The position numbers were made by a program, and so were the translations under genes. The notes below the pieces were generated by a model. It saw only the letters and a program-made list of their open reading frames with translations, was not told the origin of the DNA and did not search any database. 64,000 nucleotides of DNA from Roseateles oligotrophus (GTDB lineage Bacteria; Pseudomonadota; Gammaproteobacteria; Burkholderiales; Burkholderiaceae_C), in NCBI RefSeq assembly GCF_014204525.1, contig NZ_JACHLP010000011.1:62001-126000 (forward strand), read 5' to 3'. Below are positions 9,586-18,510 of the stretch, piece by piece; the stretch's first letter is position 1; every line of letters starts with the position of its first letter.

Positions 9586-10461
9586 ATGGCCAAACCCTTC
9601 CAACATGTTGCAATCGTGGGCAAGCATCAGGCTCGGGGCATCCGGCCCATCCTGGAGGAGATAGCCGATTTCGTCCTGCGCCAGGGCCTGGACGTTTCGC
9701 TGGAACGCGACACGGCGCTGAACACCGGCATCACCAGCTTTGACGCCCTGTCCAACGAGGAGCTGGGCCAGCGCTGCGATCTGGCCATCGTGGTCGGCGG
9801 CGACGGCACCATGCTGGGCTTTGCCCGCGAGATGGCCCGTTACGGCGTGCCCTGCGTGGGCATCAACCAGGGCCGGCTGGGCTTCATCACCGACATCTCG
9901 ATCGAACGCTATCAAGAGGCCTTGCTGGCCATACTCGGCGGCGACTTCGAGACCGAAAAACGCCCCATGCTGGAAGGCGCCGTCTGGCGCGACGAGCGCA
10001 GCATTTTTGAAGGTTTTGCCCTCAACGATGTGGTGGTGAGCCGCGGCGCCACCGCCAGCATGGTGGAGCTGCGGGTCGATGTGGGCGACGAGTTCGTCGC
10101 CAATATGCGGGCGGACGGCATCATCGTCGCCTCCCCCACCGGCTCCACCGCCTACGCGCTGTCGGCCGGCGGGCCCATCCTCCACCCCTCCATCGCCGGC
10201 TGGCTGCTGGTGCCGATTGCATCGCACACCTTGTCCAACCGCCCCATCGTGCTGCCGGACACCGGCGAGGTGCGCATGGAGATCGTGGCCGGCCGCGACG
10301 CCAGCGTGAACTTCGATATGCAAAGCCTGGCCAGCCTGCTGCACGGCGACCGCATCACCGTGCGCCGCTCCACCCACCAGGTCTGCTTTCTGCACCCCAA
10401 GGGCTGGAGCTATTACGCCACCCTGCGCCGCAAGCTGCGCTGGTACGAAGGCGTGAGTTGA
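9586..10461 (+). CDS. nadK: NAD kinase
   Basis: A 291-residue cytosolic enzyme making NADP from NAD and ATP (or polyphosphate). The [11 protein letters not shown] motif (Gly-Gly-Asp, about residues 72-82) is the catalytic loop shared with diacylglycerol kinases. [13 protein letters not shown] binds [22 protein letters not shown] is the second conserved NAD-site motif. Length and ends match the family. It starts a plus-strand run with recN (25 nt downstream), divergent from hrcA. Confidence 0.97.
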   Translation: MAKPFQHVAIVGKHQARGIRPILEEIADFVLRQGLDVSLERDTALNTGITSFDALSNEELGQRCDLAIVVGGDGTMLGFAREMARYGVPCVGINQGRLGFITDISIERYQEALLAILGGDFETEKRPMLEGAVWRDERSIFEGFALNDVVVSRGATASMVELRVDVGDEFVANMRADGIIVASPTGSTAYALSAGGPILHPSIAGWLLVPIASHTLSNRPIVLPDTGEVRMEIVAGRDASVNFDMQSLASLLHGDRITVRRSTHQVCFLHPKGWSYYATLRRKLRWYEGVS

Positions 10462-10486
10462 ATTCCCACATCCGAGGCCTTTGCAT

Positions 10487-12181
10487 ATGTTGAGAAGACT
10501 GAGCCTGCGGGACTTTGTCATCGTCCCCGAAATGGAGCTGGACTTCCATGCCGGCTTCTCGGTGCTGACCGGCGAGACCGGCGCCGGCAAGTCCATCCTG
10601 ATCGACGCCCTGCAGCTGGCGCTGGGCAGCCGCGGCGATGCCGGCGTGGTGCGCGAGGGCGCGGCCCGGGCCGATATCTCGGCCGAGTTCGACCGCCCCG
10701 CCCAGCTGGGCGCCTGGCTGGACGAGGCCGGCTTCGAGCATGAGTCCGGCAGCCTGCTGCTGCGCCGCGTCATCGACAGCCAGGGCAAGAGCCGCGCCTG
10801 GATCAATGGCAGCGCCGCCACCGTCACTCAACTGCGCGAGCTGGCCGACAGCTTGCTGGACATACACGGCCAGCATGCCTGGCAAGGCCTGACCCGGCCA
10901 GCCGCCGTGCGCGCCCTGCTGGACGACTACGCCGGCCTCAACACCACGGCCCTGGCCGCCAGCTACCAGGCCCTGAAGAGCACCGGCGACGCCCTGGCCG
11001 CCGCCCAGACCCGCCAGGGTGAGCTGCTGCGCGAGCGCGAACGCCTGGCCTGGCAGATCGGCGAGCTGGCACGCCTGGCCCCCGGCGAGGACGAGTGGGA
11101 TGAGCTGAACGCCGAGCACCAGAAGCTCTCCCACGCCCAATCCCTGATGGACGCGGCCCGCGCCTCGCTGGAGGCCCTCAGCGAGGCCGAGCCTAGCGCC
11201 GAAGCCCTGCTGACCCAGGCCCTGGACCAGCTGGAAAAAGTGCTGGACTACGACGCCGCCCTGCTGCCCGCCGTCGAGGCCTTGCGCGGCGCGCAGGCGC
11301 AAGCGCAGGACGCCGCCCACACGCTCAGCACCTATCTGCACGGCAGCGAGCTGGAGCCCTCGCGCATGCAGGAGCTGGACGAGCGCGTCTCCGCCTGGCT
11401 GACCCTGGCCCGCCGCTACCGCCGCACGCCGCAGGAGCTGCCGGCCCTGCTGGCCCAGTGGCGAGCCGAGCTGCAAGCCCTGGACGCGGCCAGCGATCTG
11501 GACGCGCTGGAAGCCGCCCTGGCCCAGGCCAACAAGGCCTTTGGTGCGGAGGCAAAAATAGTCAGCGCCGCCCGCAAGGCCGCCGCGCCCCAGCTGGCCG
11601 CCGCCGTGAGCCAGGCCATGCAGCAGCTGGGCATGACAGGCGGCGTGTTCGAGATCGCGTTGGCGCCGCAGGAGCAGGCGCAGAGCTATGGCCTGGAGTC
11701 GGCCGAGTTCCTGGTCGCCGGCCATGCGGGCAGCGCGCCGCGGCCGCTGTCCAAGGTGGCCTCGGGCGGCGAGCTCTCGCGCATCGCCCTGGCCATCGCC
11801 GTCACGGCCAGCCAGCAGTGCAGCGGCCAGCAAGGCGTGGGCACGCTGATCTTTGACGAGATCGATGCCGGCGTCGGCGGCGCCGTGGCCGAGACCGTGG
11901 GCCGCTTGATGAAGCAGTTAGGCCGCGAGCGCCAGGTGCTGGCCGTCACCCACCTGCCCCAGGTGGCCGCCTGCGCGGACCAGCATCTGGTCGTCGCCAA
12001 GGCCTTGCAGGCCGGCCAGACCCTCAGCAGCGTGCGCCCGGTGGCGGGCGAGGCCCGCACGGCCGAGATCGCCCGCATGCTGGGCGGCGAGCGCCTGTCC
12101 TCCACCAGCATCGCGCATGCGCAGGAGATGCTGGATCTTTCCGCCAGCGCCCCCCTTAAAACCAAGAAGGCCAAATCATGA
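10487..12181 (+). CDS. recN: DNA repair protein RecN
   Basis: A 564-residue SMC-like ATPase involved in double-strand break repair and cohesion. It has an N-terminal Walker A ([20 protein letters not shown], about residues 29-48), a long Ala/Glu/Gln-rich coiled-coil middle, and a C-terminal ABC signature ([17 protein letters not shown]) with Walker B ([12 protein letters not shown]). The ATG at 10487 is preferred; an in-frame TTG two codons upstream is possible. The 3' end overlaps the rapZ start by 4 nt (ATGA), implying coupled translation. I saw no SOS box in the short gap after nadK. Confidence 0.96.
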   Translation: MLRRLSLRDFVIVPEMELDFHAGFSVLTGETGAGKSILIDALQLALGSRGDAGVVREGAARADISAEFDRPAQLGAWLDEAGFEHESGSLLLRRVIDSQGKSRAWINGSAATVTQLRELADSLLDIHGQHAWQGLTRPAAVRALLDDYAGLNTTALAASYQALKSTGDALAAAQTRQGELLRERERLAWQIGELARLAPGEDEWDELNAEHQKLSHAQSLMDAARASLEALSEAEPSAEALLTQALDQLEKVLDYDAALLPAVEALRGAQAQAQDAAHTLSTYLHGSELEPSRMQELDERVSAWLTLARRYRRTPQELPALLAQWRAELQALDAASDLDALEAALAQANKAFGAEAKIVSAARKAAAPQLAAAVSQAMQQLGMTGGVFEIALAPQEQAQSYGLESAEFLVAGHAGSAPRPLSKVASGGELSRIALAIAVTASQQCSGQQGVGTLIFDEIDAGVGGAVAETVGRLMKQLGRERQVLAVTHLPQVAACADQHLVVAKALQAGQTLSSVRPVAGEARTAEIARMLGGERLSSTSIAHAQEMLDLSASAPLKTKKAKS

Positions 12182-13110
12182 GCAAGAGCAGCACGCCCAC
12201 GGCCAGCCCCAAGGCCGAGCACAGCGATGTGGTGCTGGTCACGGGCATGTCGGGCGGCGGCAAGTCCGTCGCCATGCACGCGCTGGAGGACGCCGGCTTT
12301 TTCTGCGTGGACAATCTGCCCGCCGAGCTGCTGCTGGACTTTCTGCGCCTGGAGCAGCAGCGCGGCAAGCGCCATGTGGCGATTGCGGTGGATGTGCGCC
12401 GGGCCGGCTCCCTGCCCCTGCTGCTGCCCCTGATCAAGCAGCTGCGCACCGAGGGCGTGGCCGTGCGCTCCATCTTTCTGGACGCCAATACCGAGGCGCT
12501 GATGCGCCGCTTCTCCGAGACCCGCCGCCCCCACCCCCTGCGCCAGGACCAGTCCTCGCTCGGCGCGGGCCCGCAGGACGACGGCGAAGACCAGCACCGC
12601 GCCCTGCTGGACGCCATCGCCCTGGAGCGCGAGCTGCTCAGCGCCCTGCGGGTGGAGTCCACCGTGCTGGACACCAGCCAGCTGCGCCCGGCCCAGCTGC
12701 GCGCCTGGGTGCGCGATCTGGTGGTGGTGGACGGCACGGCCCTGACCCTGGTGTTCGAGTCCTTCGCCTTCAAGCATGGCGTGCCCAGCGATGCCGATCT
12801 GGTGTTCGATGTGCGGGTGCTGCCCAACCCCTATTACGACCGCGAGCTGCGCCCGCTCAACGGCCGCGACGCGCCGGTGGCCGCCTATCTGGAGGCCCAG
12901 CCCGAGGTGAGCTTGATGCTGGGCCAGATCGCCGGCTTTCTGGCCACCTGGCTGCCCAGCTATGCCGCCGACCAGCGCAGTTATCTGACCGTGGCGATTG
13001 GCTGCACCGGCGGCCAGCACCGCTCGGTCTATCTGGTCGAGACCCTGGCCCGCAAATTCGCCGACCACGGCCAGGTGCTCAAGCGGCACCGGGAGCTGGA
13101 CGCGCGCTGA
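12178..13110 (+). CDS. rapZ: RNase adapter protein RapZ (P-loop nucleotide-binding)
   Basis: A 310-residue protein of the RapZ/YvcJ family. It has an N-terminal P-loop ([20 protein letters not shown], residues about 20-39) and VDNLPAELL. The conserved C-terminal domain includes [24 protein letters not shown] and [16 protein letters not shown]. In E. coli RapZ guides RNase E to GlmZ and controls GlmS; in this lineage the family is usually next to hprK/ptsN. Here it is coupled to recN instead, and its RNA target is not predictable. The loop near residues 115-140 ([20 protein letters not shown]) looks extended. A hairpin repeat element begins 4 nt after the stop. Confidence 0.94.
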   Translation: MSKSSTPTASPKAEHSDVVLVTGMSGGGKSVAMHALEDAGFFCVDNLPAELLLDFLRLEQQRGKRHVAIAVDVRRAGSLPLLLPLIKQLRTEGVAVRSIFLDANTEALMRRFSETRRPHPLRQDQSSLGAGPQDDGEDQHRALLDAIALERELLSALRVESTVLDTSQLRPAQLRAWVRDLVVVDGTALTLVFESFAFKHGVPSDADLVFDVRVLPNPYYDRELRPLNGRDAPVAAYLEAQPEVSLMLGQIAGFLATWLPSYAADQRSYLTVAIGCTGGQHRSVYLVETLARKFADHGQVLKRHRELDAR

Positions 13111-13113
13111 AGT

Positions 13114-13222
13114 GAAACGCCAAATTCAAATACGACCACAGAGTCACAGAGACACAGAGGAATTCAAAGCTTGTCTTCTCTGTGTCTCTGTGACTCTGTG
13201 GTTGACTTTCGGTATTCGTTTC
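13114..13222. repeat. Long-hairpin repeat element, copy 1 (ACACAGAG family)
   Basis: A 109-nt intergenic element. Two perfectly complementary 25-nt arms (13135-13159 and 13178-13202) enclose an 18-nt loop. The arms are built from near-repeats of CACAGAG, starting ACCACAGAG and ending CTCTGTGGT. Outside them lie weaker matches bounded by GAAAC (13114-13118) and GTTTC (13218-13222). A second copy, with matching flanks, is at 46486-46615. It has no coding capacity and no T-run, so it is not a classical terminator. Similar CACAGAG-rich palindromes occur in many genomes as dispersed repeats (general recollection). Confidence 0.85.
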
Positions 13223-13269
13223 ATGCGTCGCGGGTGGGGCATGAACGCCATGGATAACTGAAATGAATC

Positions 13270-13303
13270 AAGGGCGTACCCGCTTGCTGGCGGGTACGCC
13301 CTT
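13270..13303 (-). terminator. Probable hairpin terminator of the TonB receptor gene
   Basis: A perfect 14-bp stem (13270-13283 with 13290-13303, arm AAGGGCGTACCCGC) and a 6-nt loop, 24 nt beyond the stop of the minus-strand receptor gene. On the minus strand it is followed only by TGATTCATTT, a poor T-tract, so efficiency is uncertain. It might also serve transcripts arriving from rapZ. Confidence 0.6.
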
Positions 13304-13326
13304 CGTCAATTCAGCGAGTCGCTAAC

Positions 13327-15927
13327 TTAAAACCTGTACTGCGCCTTCAGGCCCAGGAAGCGGCCGCGCGGGTCGCCCTGGCTGCCATCAAAGGTGCCGG
13401 TGGAAGCATCCCAGGGCAGCTGGCTGGCCGCCAGGTTCTGCACGGTGGCGGTGGCCAGCAGGCGCGGGCTGATCTGCCAGTCCACATTCAGGTCCACGGT
13501 GTTGATGCTGCCCACCGACTCGGCATGGGCCGCCGTCGGGCGATAGGTCTGGCCGTAGCCGCCCACATGGTTCCAGCTCAGGGTCGTGCTCCAGCCGCCC
13601 AGGCTCCAGTTGGCGCTGCTGGTGCTGCGCCAGATCGGCAGGGAGCCGAACTCATTGCTACCCGCGCCATTGATGGGGGCCTCGCCCTCGGCTGGTGCGG
13701 CCTTGAACTGCAAAAGGCGGCTGATCTGGGCCCTGAGCTTGAGCTGGCCCAGCTCGCCCAGGCCAAAGCCGCGGCTGGCCTCGATGTCAAAGCCCGAGAC
13801 CGTGCGCTCGCCCTGGTTCTTGAACTGGCGGGTGATGGAGACGATGCGGCCCTGCTCGTCGCGCGCGATGCGGCCGGGCAGATTCTGCTCGTTGTCAACG
13901 ATGTATTTGGCGGTCTCGGTGTCTATCAAATCCTGTTGCCGGATATTGAAATAGTCGATGCCGAAACTGGTCTGCGCGTCCGGCGAAACGACGATGCCGA
14001 AGTTCAGATTTCGCGAGCGCTCGGGCTTGAGCGCGGGGTTGGCGGCAGTCAGATTGGTGACGCCACGCGCCACGGTGGGCGAGATGGGGTCGCGCGGGTC
14101 GACCACCGAACCGTAGCTAACGCCCGTGCTCTGCGTATTCTCGGGCAGCGAGGGCGCGCGGAAGCCTTGCGAGGCATTGCCGCGCAACACCAGCCAGGCG
14201 GCCGGCTGGTAGCGCAGGCTGGCCTTGGGCGAAAAAGCGGCGCCAAAGTCGCTGTAATGGTCGAGGCGGCCGGCCACGTTCAAGGTCAGCGTCTTGAGCA
14301 GGGGCGCGTTGAACTCGGCATAGCCGGCGCTGACGCGGCGCGAGCCCTGGATGATGTTGATGGCCGGGCGCAGCTCGGTGCCTGAGAGCACGGCCTCCGA
14401 AGTGCGTGAGTCCATGCGCTCATGCCGCAGCTGCAGGCCGGCGGCAAAGCCCAGCGGGCCGGCCGGCAGCTTGGTCAGCTCGGCGGATGCGTTAGCGTCC
14501 AGCGCATACAGCTCGGTCTCGGCCGGGCGCAGCGTGGACAGGCGCAAGGCCTGGCGCTGGGCCTCGCTATTCTTGCTCTGCTCGGCGAAGTTGTAGCTGC
14601 CGGCCTTGAGCGCGCGCTCGAACTCGTAGCGGTTGACGAAGTTCTGCGCCGTCTCGCGCATGCGGCTGCCGGATTGCAGGACCGAGGCCTCCCAGTCCCA
14701 GGCGCCCGTCGTGCCGCGCGCACCGGCCAGCAGGCGCTGGAATTGCACCGAGTCCTGCTTCATGCGCGGGCCCAGATCGAACAAGGTGGCGGTCAGCACA
14801 TTGGAGCCGCTGGCCGGGTAGTTGGGGTGATCCTTGGGCAGGGCGACCGAGATGCTGTCCAGCGACTGGGTCTTGTCATTCCAGGCGCGCAGGCTGCTGG
14901 AGACCGTCAGCGGGGCCGCGAAGATCAGCTCCGCCCGCGACTTGCCCAGCAGAACCTCGGCATAGGCATCGATGTTGTCGTTGATGCGGTAAGTGCCGCG
15001 GGCCGAGGCGTGGTAGCGCTCCACACCGGGGATCAAGGTCTTGTACTGCGCCGGGTTATAGGCCAGCACGGTGCCGGTCTTGCCGGGCGAGATGTCAGCG
15101 TAGTTGACGAGTTTGAGCGGGCCTTGCTCGCCGCCCAGCTTGTTCGTGGGGTCGCTGCCCAGATAGTTGCTGGCCACCCAGGCCAGGCTGCCGCCGCCCT
15201 GATTGCGGAAGTCGTTATCGCGCAGCCATGCCACCTGGCTCTGGTCCAGACGGTCGCGCTTGACGGCGTCAAAGCTCAGGCTGAGGTTGTAGCGATCGGC
15301 CGTCAGATCGCCGAAGCCGTGGCGCAGCTCCAGGCTGCGCTCGCGCTGGCCCGTGCCCTCGGTCGAACTGCCCAAACCCACGCGGATCTCGCTGCCCTGG
15401 AAGTCCTCGTACAAAAGAATGTTGACCACGCCGGCGATGGCGTCCGAGCCGTACAAGGCCGAGGCCCCGTCCTTGAGGATCTCGATGCGGCGCACGCCGG
15501 CCAGGGGCAGGCTGTTCAGGTCGGAGAAGACCTCTTGCATGTTTTGCGCCGTGGCATAGGGCGCGACGCGGCGGCCGTTGACCAGCACCAAGGTGTTCTG
15601 CTGGCCCAGGCCGCGCAGCGACATGCCCGCCGTGCCGGCCGAGAAGCTGCCGGTGAACTGCTCGTTAAAGCTATTGCCGCTATTGGCCGTGAGGGAGCGC
15701 AGCAACTCGGGCAAGGTGGTCTTGCCGCTGGCGGCGATGTCCTTGGCCGTCAGTGTCTGCACGGGGTTAGCTCCCTCGCGCTGGGTGCTGAGGATGTTGG
15801 AGCCGGTGACGGTGACGCGCTCCAGGCGGTCGCCCTTGTCGGCGGCTTGGGCTTGGGCGCTCAGCAGATGAGCGGGCAGGAAGGCGGCGGCCAATGCAGC
15901 GGCCAGTACTGAGGGTTTCAGCAACAT
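13327..15927 (-). CDS. TonB-dependent outer-membrane receptor
   Basis: An 866-residue outer-membrane beta-barrel that imports a ligand using TonB energy. A signal peptide covers about residues 1-28 (AHLLSAQAQAA). A TonB-box-like RVTVTGSNI follows, then a plug domain (about 50-180; TLPELLRSLT, LRGLGQQNTLVLVNGRRVA, IEILKDGASALYGSDAIAGVVNI), and a barrel ending in the aromatic terminal strand LKAQYRF. The many LRGLG/NGRR features fit the large family of receptors for siderophores, carbohydrates or peptides. The ligand is not evident: there is no adjacent transporter, sigma/anti-sigma pair or riboswitch. Upstream lies a 310-nt gene-free stretch. Confidence 0.9.
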   Translation of the reverse strand: MLLKPSVLAAALAAAFLPAHLLSAQAQAADKGDRLERVTVTGSNILSTQREGANPVQTLTAKDIAASGKTTLPELLRSLTANSGNSFNEQFTGSFSAGTAGMSLRGLGQQNTLVLVNGRRVAPYATAQNMQEVFSDLNSLPLAGVRRIEILKDGASALYGSDAIAGVVNILLYEDFQGSEIRVGLGSSTEGTGQRERSLELRHGFGDLTADRYNLSLSFDAVKRDRLDQSQVAWLRDNDFRNQGGGSLAWVASNYLGSDPTNKLGGEQGPLKLVNYADISPGKTGTVLAYNPAQYKTLIPGVERYHASARGTYRINDNIDAYAEVLLGKSRAELIFAAPLTVSSSLRAWNDKTQSLDSISVALPKDHPNYPASGSNVLTATLFDLGPRMKQDSVQFQRLLAGARGTTGAWDWEASVLQSGSRMRETAQNFVNRYEFERALKAGSYNFAEQSKNSEAQRQALRLSTLRPAETELYALDANASAELTKLPAGPLGFAAGLQLRHERMDSRTSEAVLSGTELRPAINIIQGSRRVSAGYAEFNAPLLKTLTLNVAGRLDHYSDFGAAFSPKASLRYQPAAWLVLRGNASQGFRAPSLPENTQSTGVSYGSVVDPRDPISPTVARGVTNLTAANPALKPERSRNLNFGIVVSPDAQTSFGIDYFNIRQQDLIDTETAKYIVDNEQNLPGRIARDEQGRIVSITRQFKNQGERTVSGFDIEASRGFGLGELGQLKLRAQISRLLQFKAAPAEGEAPINGAGSNEFGSLPIWRSTSSANWSLGGWSTTLSWNHVGGYGQTYRPTAAHAESVGSINTVDLNVDWQISPRLLATATVQNLAASQLPWDASTGTFDGSQGDPRGRFLGLKAQYRF

Positions 15928-16237
15928 GATTTTTTGGGAAGCGAAAAGGAAAAGTCCGGGTCGGGACCGAAGCTGCCCCGGTAAGGGCTCAAGACCAGGC
16001 GGCGCGCGCCGTCAACACATTCGTGGCGAAGTGTCGGAAGAGAAGGCGGACAGATTCGATGGGGCGGCTGTGGCCCGGATCGACGGGAAGGCGGGGATCA
16101 TTGCGAGGTTTGTTTCTACTGCACGCTCTTGTTGGCGCCTTCGCAATTTAGGTGTTAACCCGAGATTTTCTAAACAATGCTTTCTTGTTTGCTTATTCGC
16201 TTCTTGCGCACAAGCGATTGAAGCGTCAAGCGAGGCC
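15928..16237. other. Gene-free region upstream of the TonB receptor
   Basis: 310 nt between the receptor start and the end of a small membrane protein gene on the same strand. The part at about 16130-16215 is clearly AT-rich for this genome, which suits a promoter for the receptor. I could not find a convincing sigma-70 pair, Fur box or riboswitch. Confidence 0.4.
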
Positions 16238-16567
16238 TCAAGCCTCGGGGCTGGGGGCCGAGCCCGGCAGGGCCGACTCCTTGTCGCTGGAGACGATCAG
16301 GGCCAGCAGCACGGCCGTACCCACAGGCATAAAGATCACCAGCAGGGGCAGCCACAGCCAGAGCGAGCGGCCGCTGCGCTTGACCAGAATGCCCATAAAG
16401 GCCCAATGCGCCGCCAGGCTGGCCGCCAGCCCGAGGGCCAGCAGCGCCACGCGCGAAGCCGCCGGGTCGGCACTGTCGGCCGCCGAGATCAAAAACCACA
16501 GGCAGCTGGCAGCGGCCAGCAAGGCCACCAGGGCCGATTCCACGGTCGATTTCAAACTTGCATTCAT
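16238..16567 (-). CDS. Small hydrophobic membrane protein of unknown function
   Basis: A 109-residue protein with three likely membrane helices: about residues 9-29 (ALVALLAAASCLWFLI), 36-58 (ALLALGLAASLAAHWAFMGI) and 67-92 (LWLWLPLLVIFMPVGTAVLL). No catalytic motif or family is recognised. It follows mutY by 29 nt on the same strand, so it is probably cotranscribed with mutM-mutY, but that says little about its role. The start at 16567 is chosen because upstream in-frame residues are polar, overlap mutY, and would break the N-terminal helix. Confidence 0.6.
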   Translation of the reverse strand: MNASLKSTVESALVALLAAASCLWFLISAADSADPAASRVALLALGLAASLAAHWAFMGILVKRSGRSLWLWLPLLVIFMPVGTAVLLALIVSSDKESALPGSAPSPEA

Positions 16568-16596
16568 TCCCAAAGCTCCCGCTTTTGAATCGCCTA

Positions 16597-17613
16597 TCAG
16601 CTCACGATCATTTTTTTGAGCGGCGCCGGCAAGGCGTATTCGGCCAGGCGCTCGCGTGCCACCCATTCTCCACCGAACCAGGCATCAGCGGGCCGCTGCT
16701 TGAGCTCGGCCCGCTGGGTATGCAGGGTCCAGTCGAAGTGGGTCAGCGCATGCTGGATGCGCGGCATGGTTTCCAGCGGTGCGCCCAGACACCGGGCCGC
16801 CGTCTGCAAGGCTGCCTCGTCCTCGAACAAGGGCAGGCTCCACAGCCCCGCCCACACCCCCTTGGCCGGGCGCTGCTGCAGCAAGACCTGGCCCTCGTGT
16901 TCCAGCCACAACCACCAGTTTTCACGCTGGCTGCGCTTGAGCTTTTTGGTCTTGACCGGGAAGCGCGTGGGCTCGCCCTGGGCGCGCGCCAGGCACAGCT
17001 CGCTGACCGGGCACAACAGGCATTGCGGCGCGCGCGGCGAGCAGATGCTGGCGCCCAGATCCATCTGGCCCTGGGTGTAGGCAATCATGTCCTCGGCCGC
17101 AGGCAGCAGCTCAGTGGCCAGCTGCCAGAGCTTTTTCTCCTGCGCGCTGCTGGCCAGATCGCCGTCAAAAGCCAGCAAGCGGGTCAGCACGCGCTTGACG
17201 TTACCGTCCAGTATCGCCACCCGTTCGGCAAAGCAGAAGGCGGCGATGGCCGCCGCGGTGGAGCGGCCTATGCCGGGCAGCTCCTGCAGGGCCGCGGCCG
17301 TGCGTGGGAACTCTCCGCCATGCCGTTCGCGCACCGTCTGCGCGCAGGCGTGCAGATTGCGCGCCCGGCTGTAATAGCCCAGGCCGGCCCACATGGCCAG
17401 CACCTCGTCCAGCGTGGCCGCGCCCAGATCGCTGACGGTGGGGAAGCGCTCCAGAAAGCGCTGGTAGTAACCCAGCACCGTCGTCACCTGGGTCTGCTGC
17501 AGCATGATTTCCGACAGCCAGACACGATAAGGGTCGCGCGTGTTCTGCCAGGGCAGGCTGTTGCGCCCATGGCTGCGCTGCCAGGCCACCAGCAAGGTGG
17601 CGAATGCATTCAT
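16597..17613 (-). CDS. mutY: A/G-specific adenine DNA glycosylase MutY
   Basis: A 338-residue base-excision enzyme that removes adenine mispaired with 8-oxoguanine. It has a helix-hairpin-helix LQELPGIGRSTAAAI, the catalytic Asp in AILDGNVKRVLTR, and a [4Fe-4S] cluster ligand set C-X6-C-X2-C-X5-C (CSPRAPQCLLCPVSELC). The C-terminal NUDIX-like domain (about 225-335, VWAGLWSLPLFED) recognises 8-oxoG. The ATG at 17613 sits 5 nt after the mutM stop with AAAAGAG just upstream; a start at 17634 would overlap mutM. MutM and MutY are both GO-system enzymes, so the pair makes functional sense. Confidence 0.96.
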   Translation of the reverse strand: MNAFATLLVAWQRSHGRNSLPWQNTRDPYRVWLSEIMLQQTQVTTVLGYYQRFLERFPTVSDLGAATLDEVLAMWAGLGYYSRARNLHACAQTVRERHGGEFPRTAAALQELPGIGRSTAAAIAAFCFAERVAILDGNVKRVLTRLLAFDGDLASSAQEKKLWQLATELLPAAEDMIAYTQGQMDLGASICSPRAPQCLLCPVSELCLARAQGEPTRFPVKTKKLKRSQRENWWLWLEHEGQVLLQQRPAKGVWAGLWSLPLFEDEAALQTAARCLGAPLETMPRIQHALTHFDWTLHTQRAELKQRPADAWFGGEWVARERLAEYALPAPLKKMIVS

Positions 17614-17618
17614 CTCTT

Positions 17619-18458
17619 TTATCTCTTTTGGCATTGGGGACAGAAAAACGTCGATCGCTGACCCTGGACGATGCGGCGTATGGGTGTGCCGCAATCAAAA
17701 CAGGGCAGGCCTTCGCGGCCATAGACCCGAGCCTGCATCTGGAAGCTGCCGGCCACGCCATGGGCGTCCTTGAAGTCGCGCAAGGTCGTGCCGCCCGCCT
17801 CCACGGCCTGGGCCAGCACGCCGCGCACCGCCAGTGCCAGGCGTTCGGCCCGCGGCCGGCTGAGCTTGGCGGCGGCCAGCCTTGGGTTGATGCCGGCGAT
17901 GAAGAGGGCCTCGCAGGCGTAGATATTGCCGGCGCCCACCACGATGTCGCCGGCCAGCAGAGCCAGCTTGATCGCCACCCGGCGGCCGCTCAGGCCCGCG
18001 TGCAGATGCTCGCCGTTGAAGCGCGCATCAAAAGGTTCCATGCCCAGCCCGGCCAGCAGTTTGGCGGCGGGGCCGGCGTCCAGGGCCTCGGACCAGACCA
18101 CGGCACCAAAGCGGCGCGGGTCGGTCAGGCGCAGCAGACCTCTATCGGTCTGCAAATCAAAATGGTCATGCGGGCCGGGCGGCGAGCCGCGCAGATCGGC
18201 CTGCGGCGTGAAGGCCAGCGAGCCCGACATGCCCAGATGCAGCAGCAGGCCACCGCGCTCCACCGGGGCGGAGACCGGCAGCCACAAATATTTACCTCGG
18301 CGCAGCACCGCGCCGATGCGCCCGCCCTGCAAGGCCTCGGCCGCCTGCCCCAGGGGCCAGCGCAAGGGTTTGCCCAGGCGCAGCTGGGCCACCTCGGCAC
18401 CGGCAATGGCGTCCGCAAAGCTGCGGCGGGTGACTTCGACTTCGGGGAGCTCGGGCAT
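17619..18458 (-). CDS. mutM: Formamidopyrimidine-DNA glycosylase (Fpg/MutM)
   Basis: A 279-residue bifunctional glycosylase/AP lyase that excises 8-oxoguanine and formamidopyrimidines. The mature N-terminus PELPEVEV carries the catalytic Pro (after Met removal) and Glu. The start is therefore fixed at 18458, four codons inside the longest reading frame. The C-terminal zinc finger is complete: C-X2-C (CFDC) and C-X2-C (CPQC). H2TH helices ([19 protein letters not shown]) are present. It is divergent from the TPR-lolB-ispE set across 52 nt and lies 5 nt upstream of mutY. Confidence 0.97.
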   Translation of the reverse strand: MPELPEVEVTRRSFADAIAGAEVAQLRLGKPLRWPLGQAAEALQGGRIGAVLRRGKYLWLPVSAPVERGGLLLHLGMSGSLAFTPQADLRGSPPGPHDHFDLQTDRGLLRLTDPRRFGAVVWSEALDAGPAAKLLAGLGMEPFDARFNGEHLHAGLSGRRVAIKLALLAGDIVVGAGNIYACEALFIAGINPRLAAAKLSRPRAERLALAVRGVLAQAVEAGGTTLRDFKDAHGVAGSFQMQARVYGREGLPCFDCGTPIRRIVQGQRSTFFCPQCQKR

Positions 18459-18510
18459 GGGGGCGATCATATCGGGGCAGAATGGGCGAGCATTTCACGC
18501 AGGAGCTTTC

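Noticed and set aside
13160-13177. Calling the 13135-13202 hairpin a Rho-independent terminator of rapZ
   Set aside because: No T-tract follows either arm; a second copy with the same flanks elsewhere shows it is a repeat element.
17926-18510. Upstream extension of the TPR protein frame
   Set aside because: It lies antisense to mutM and lacks a signal peptide; AGGAG and a clear signal sequence mark 18511.
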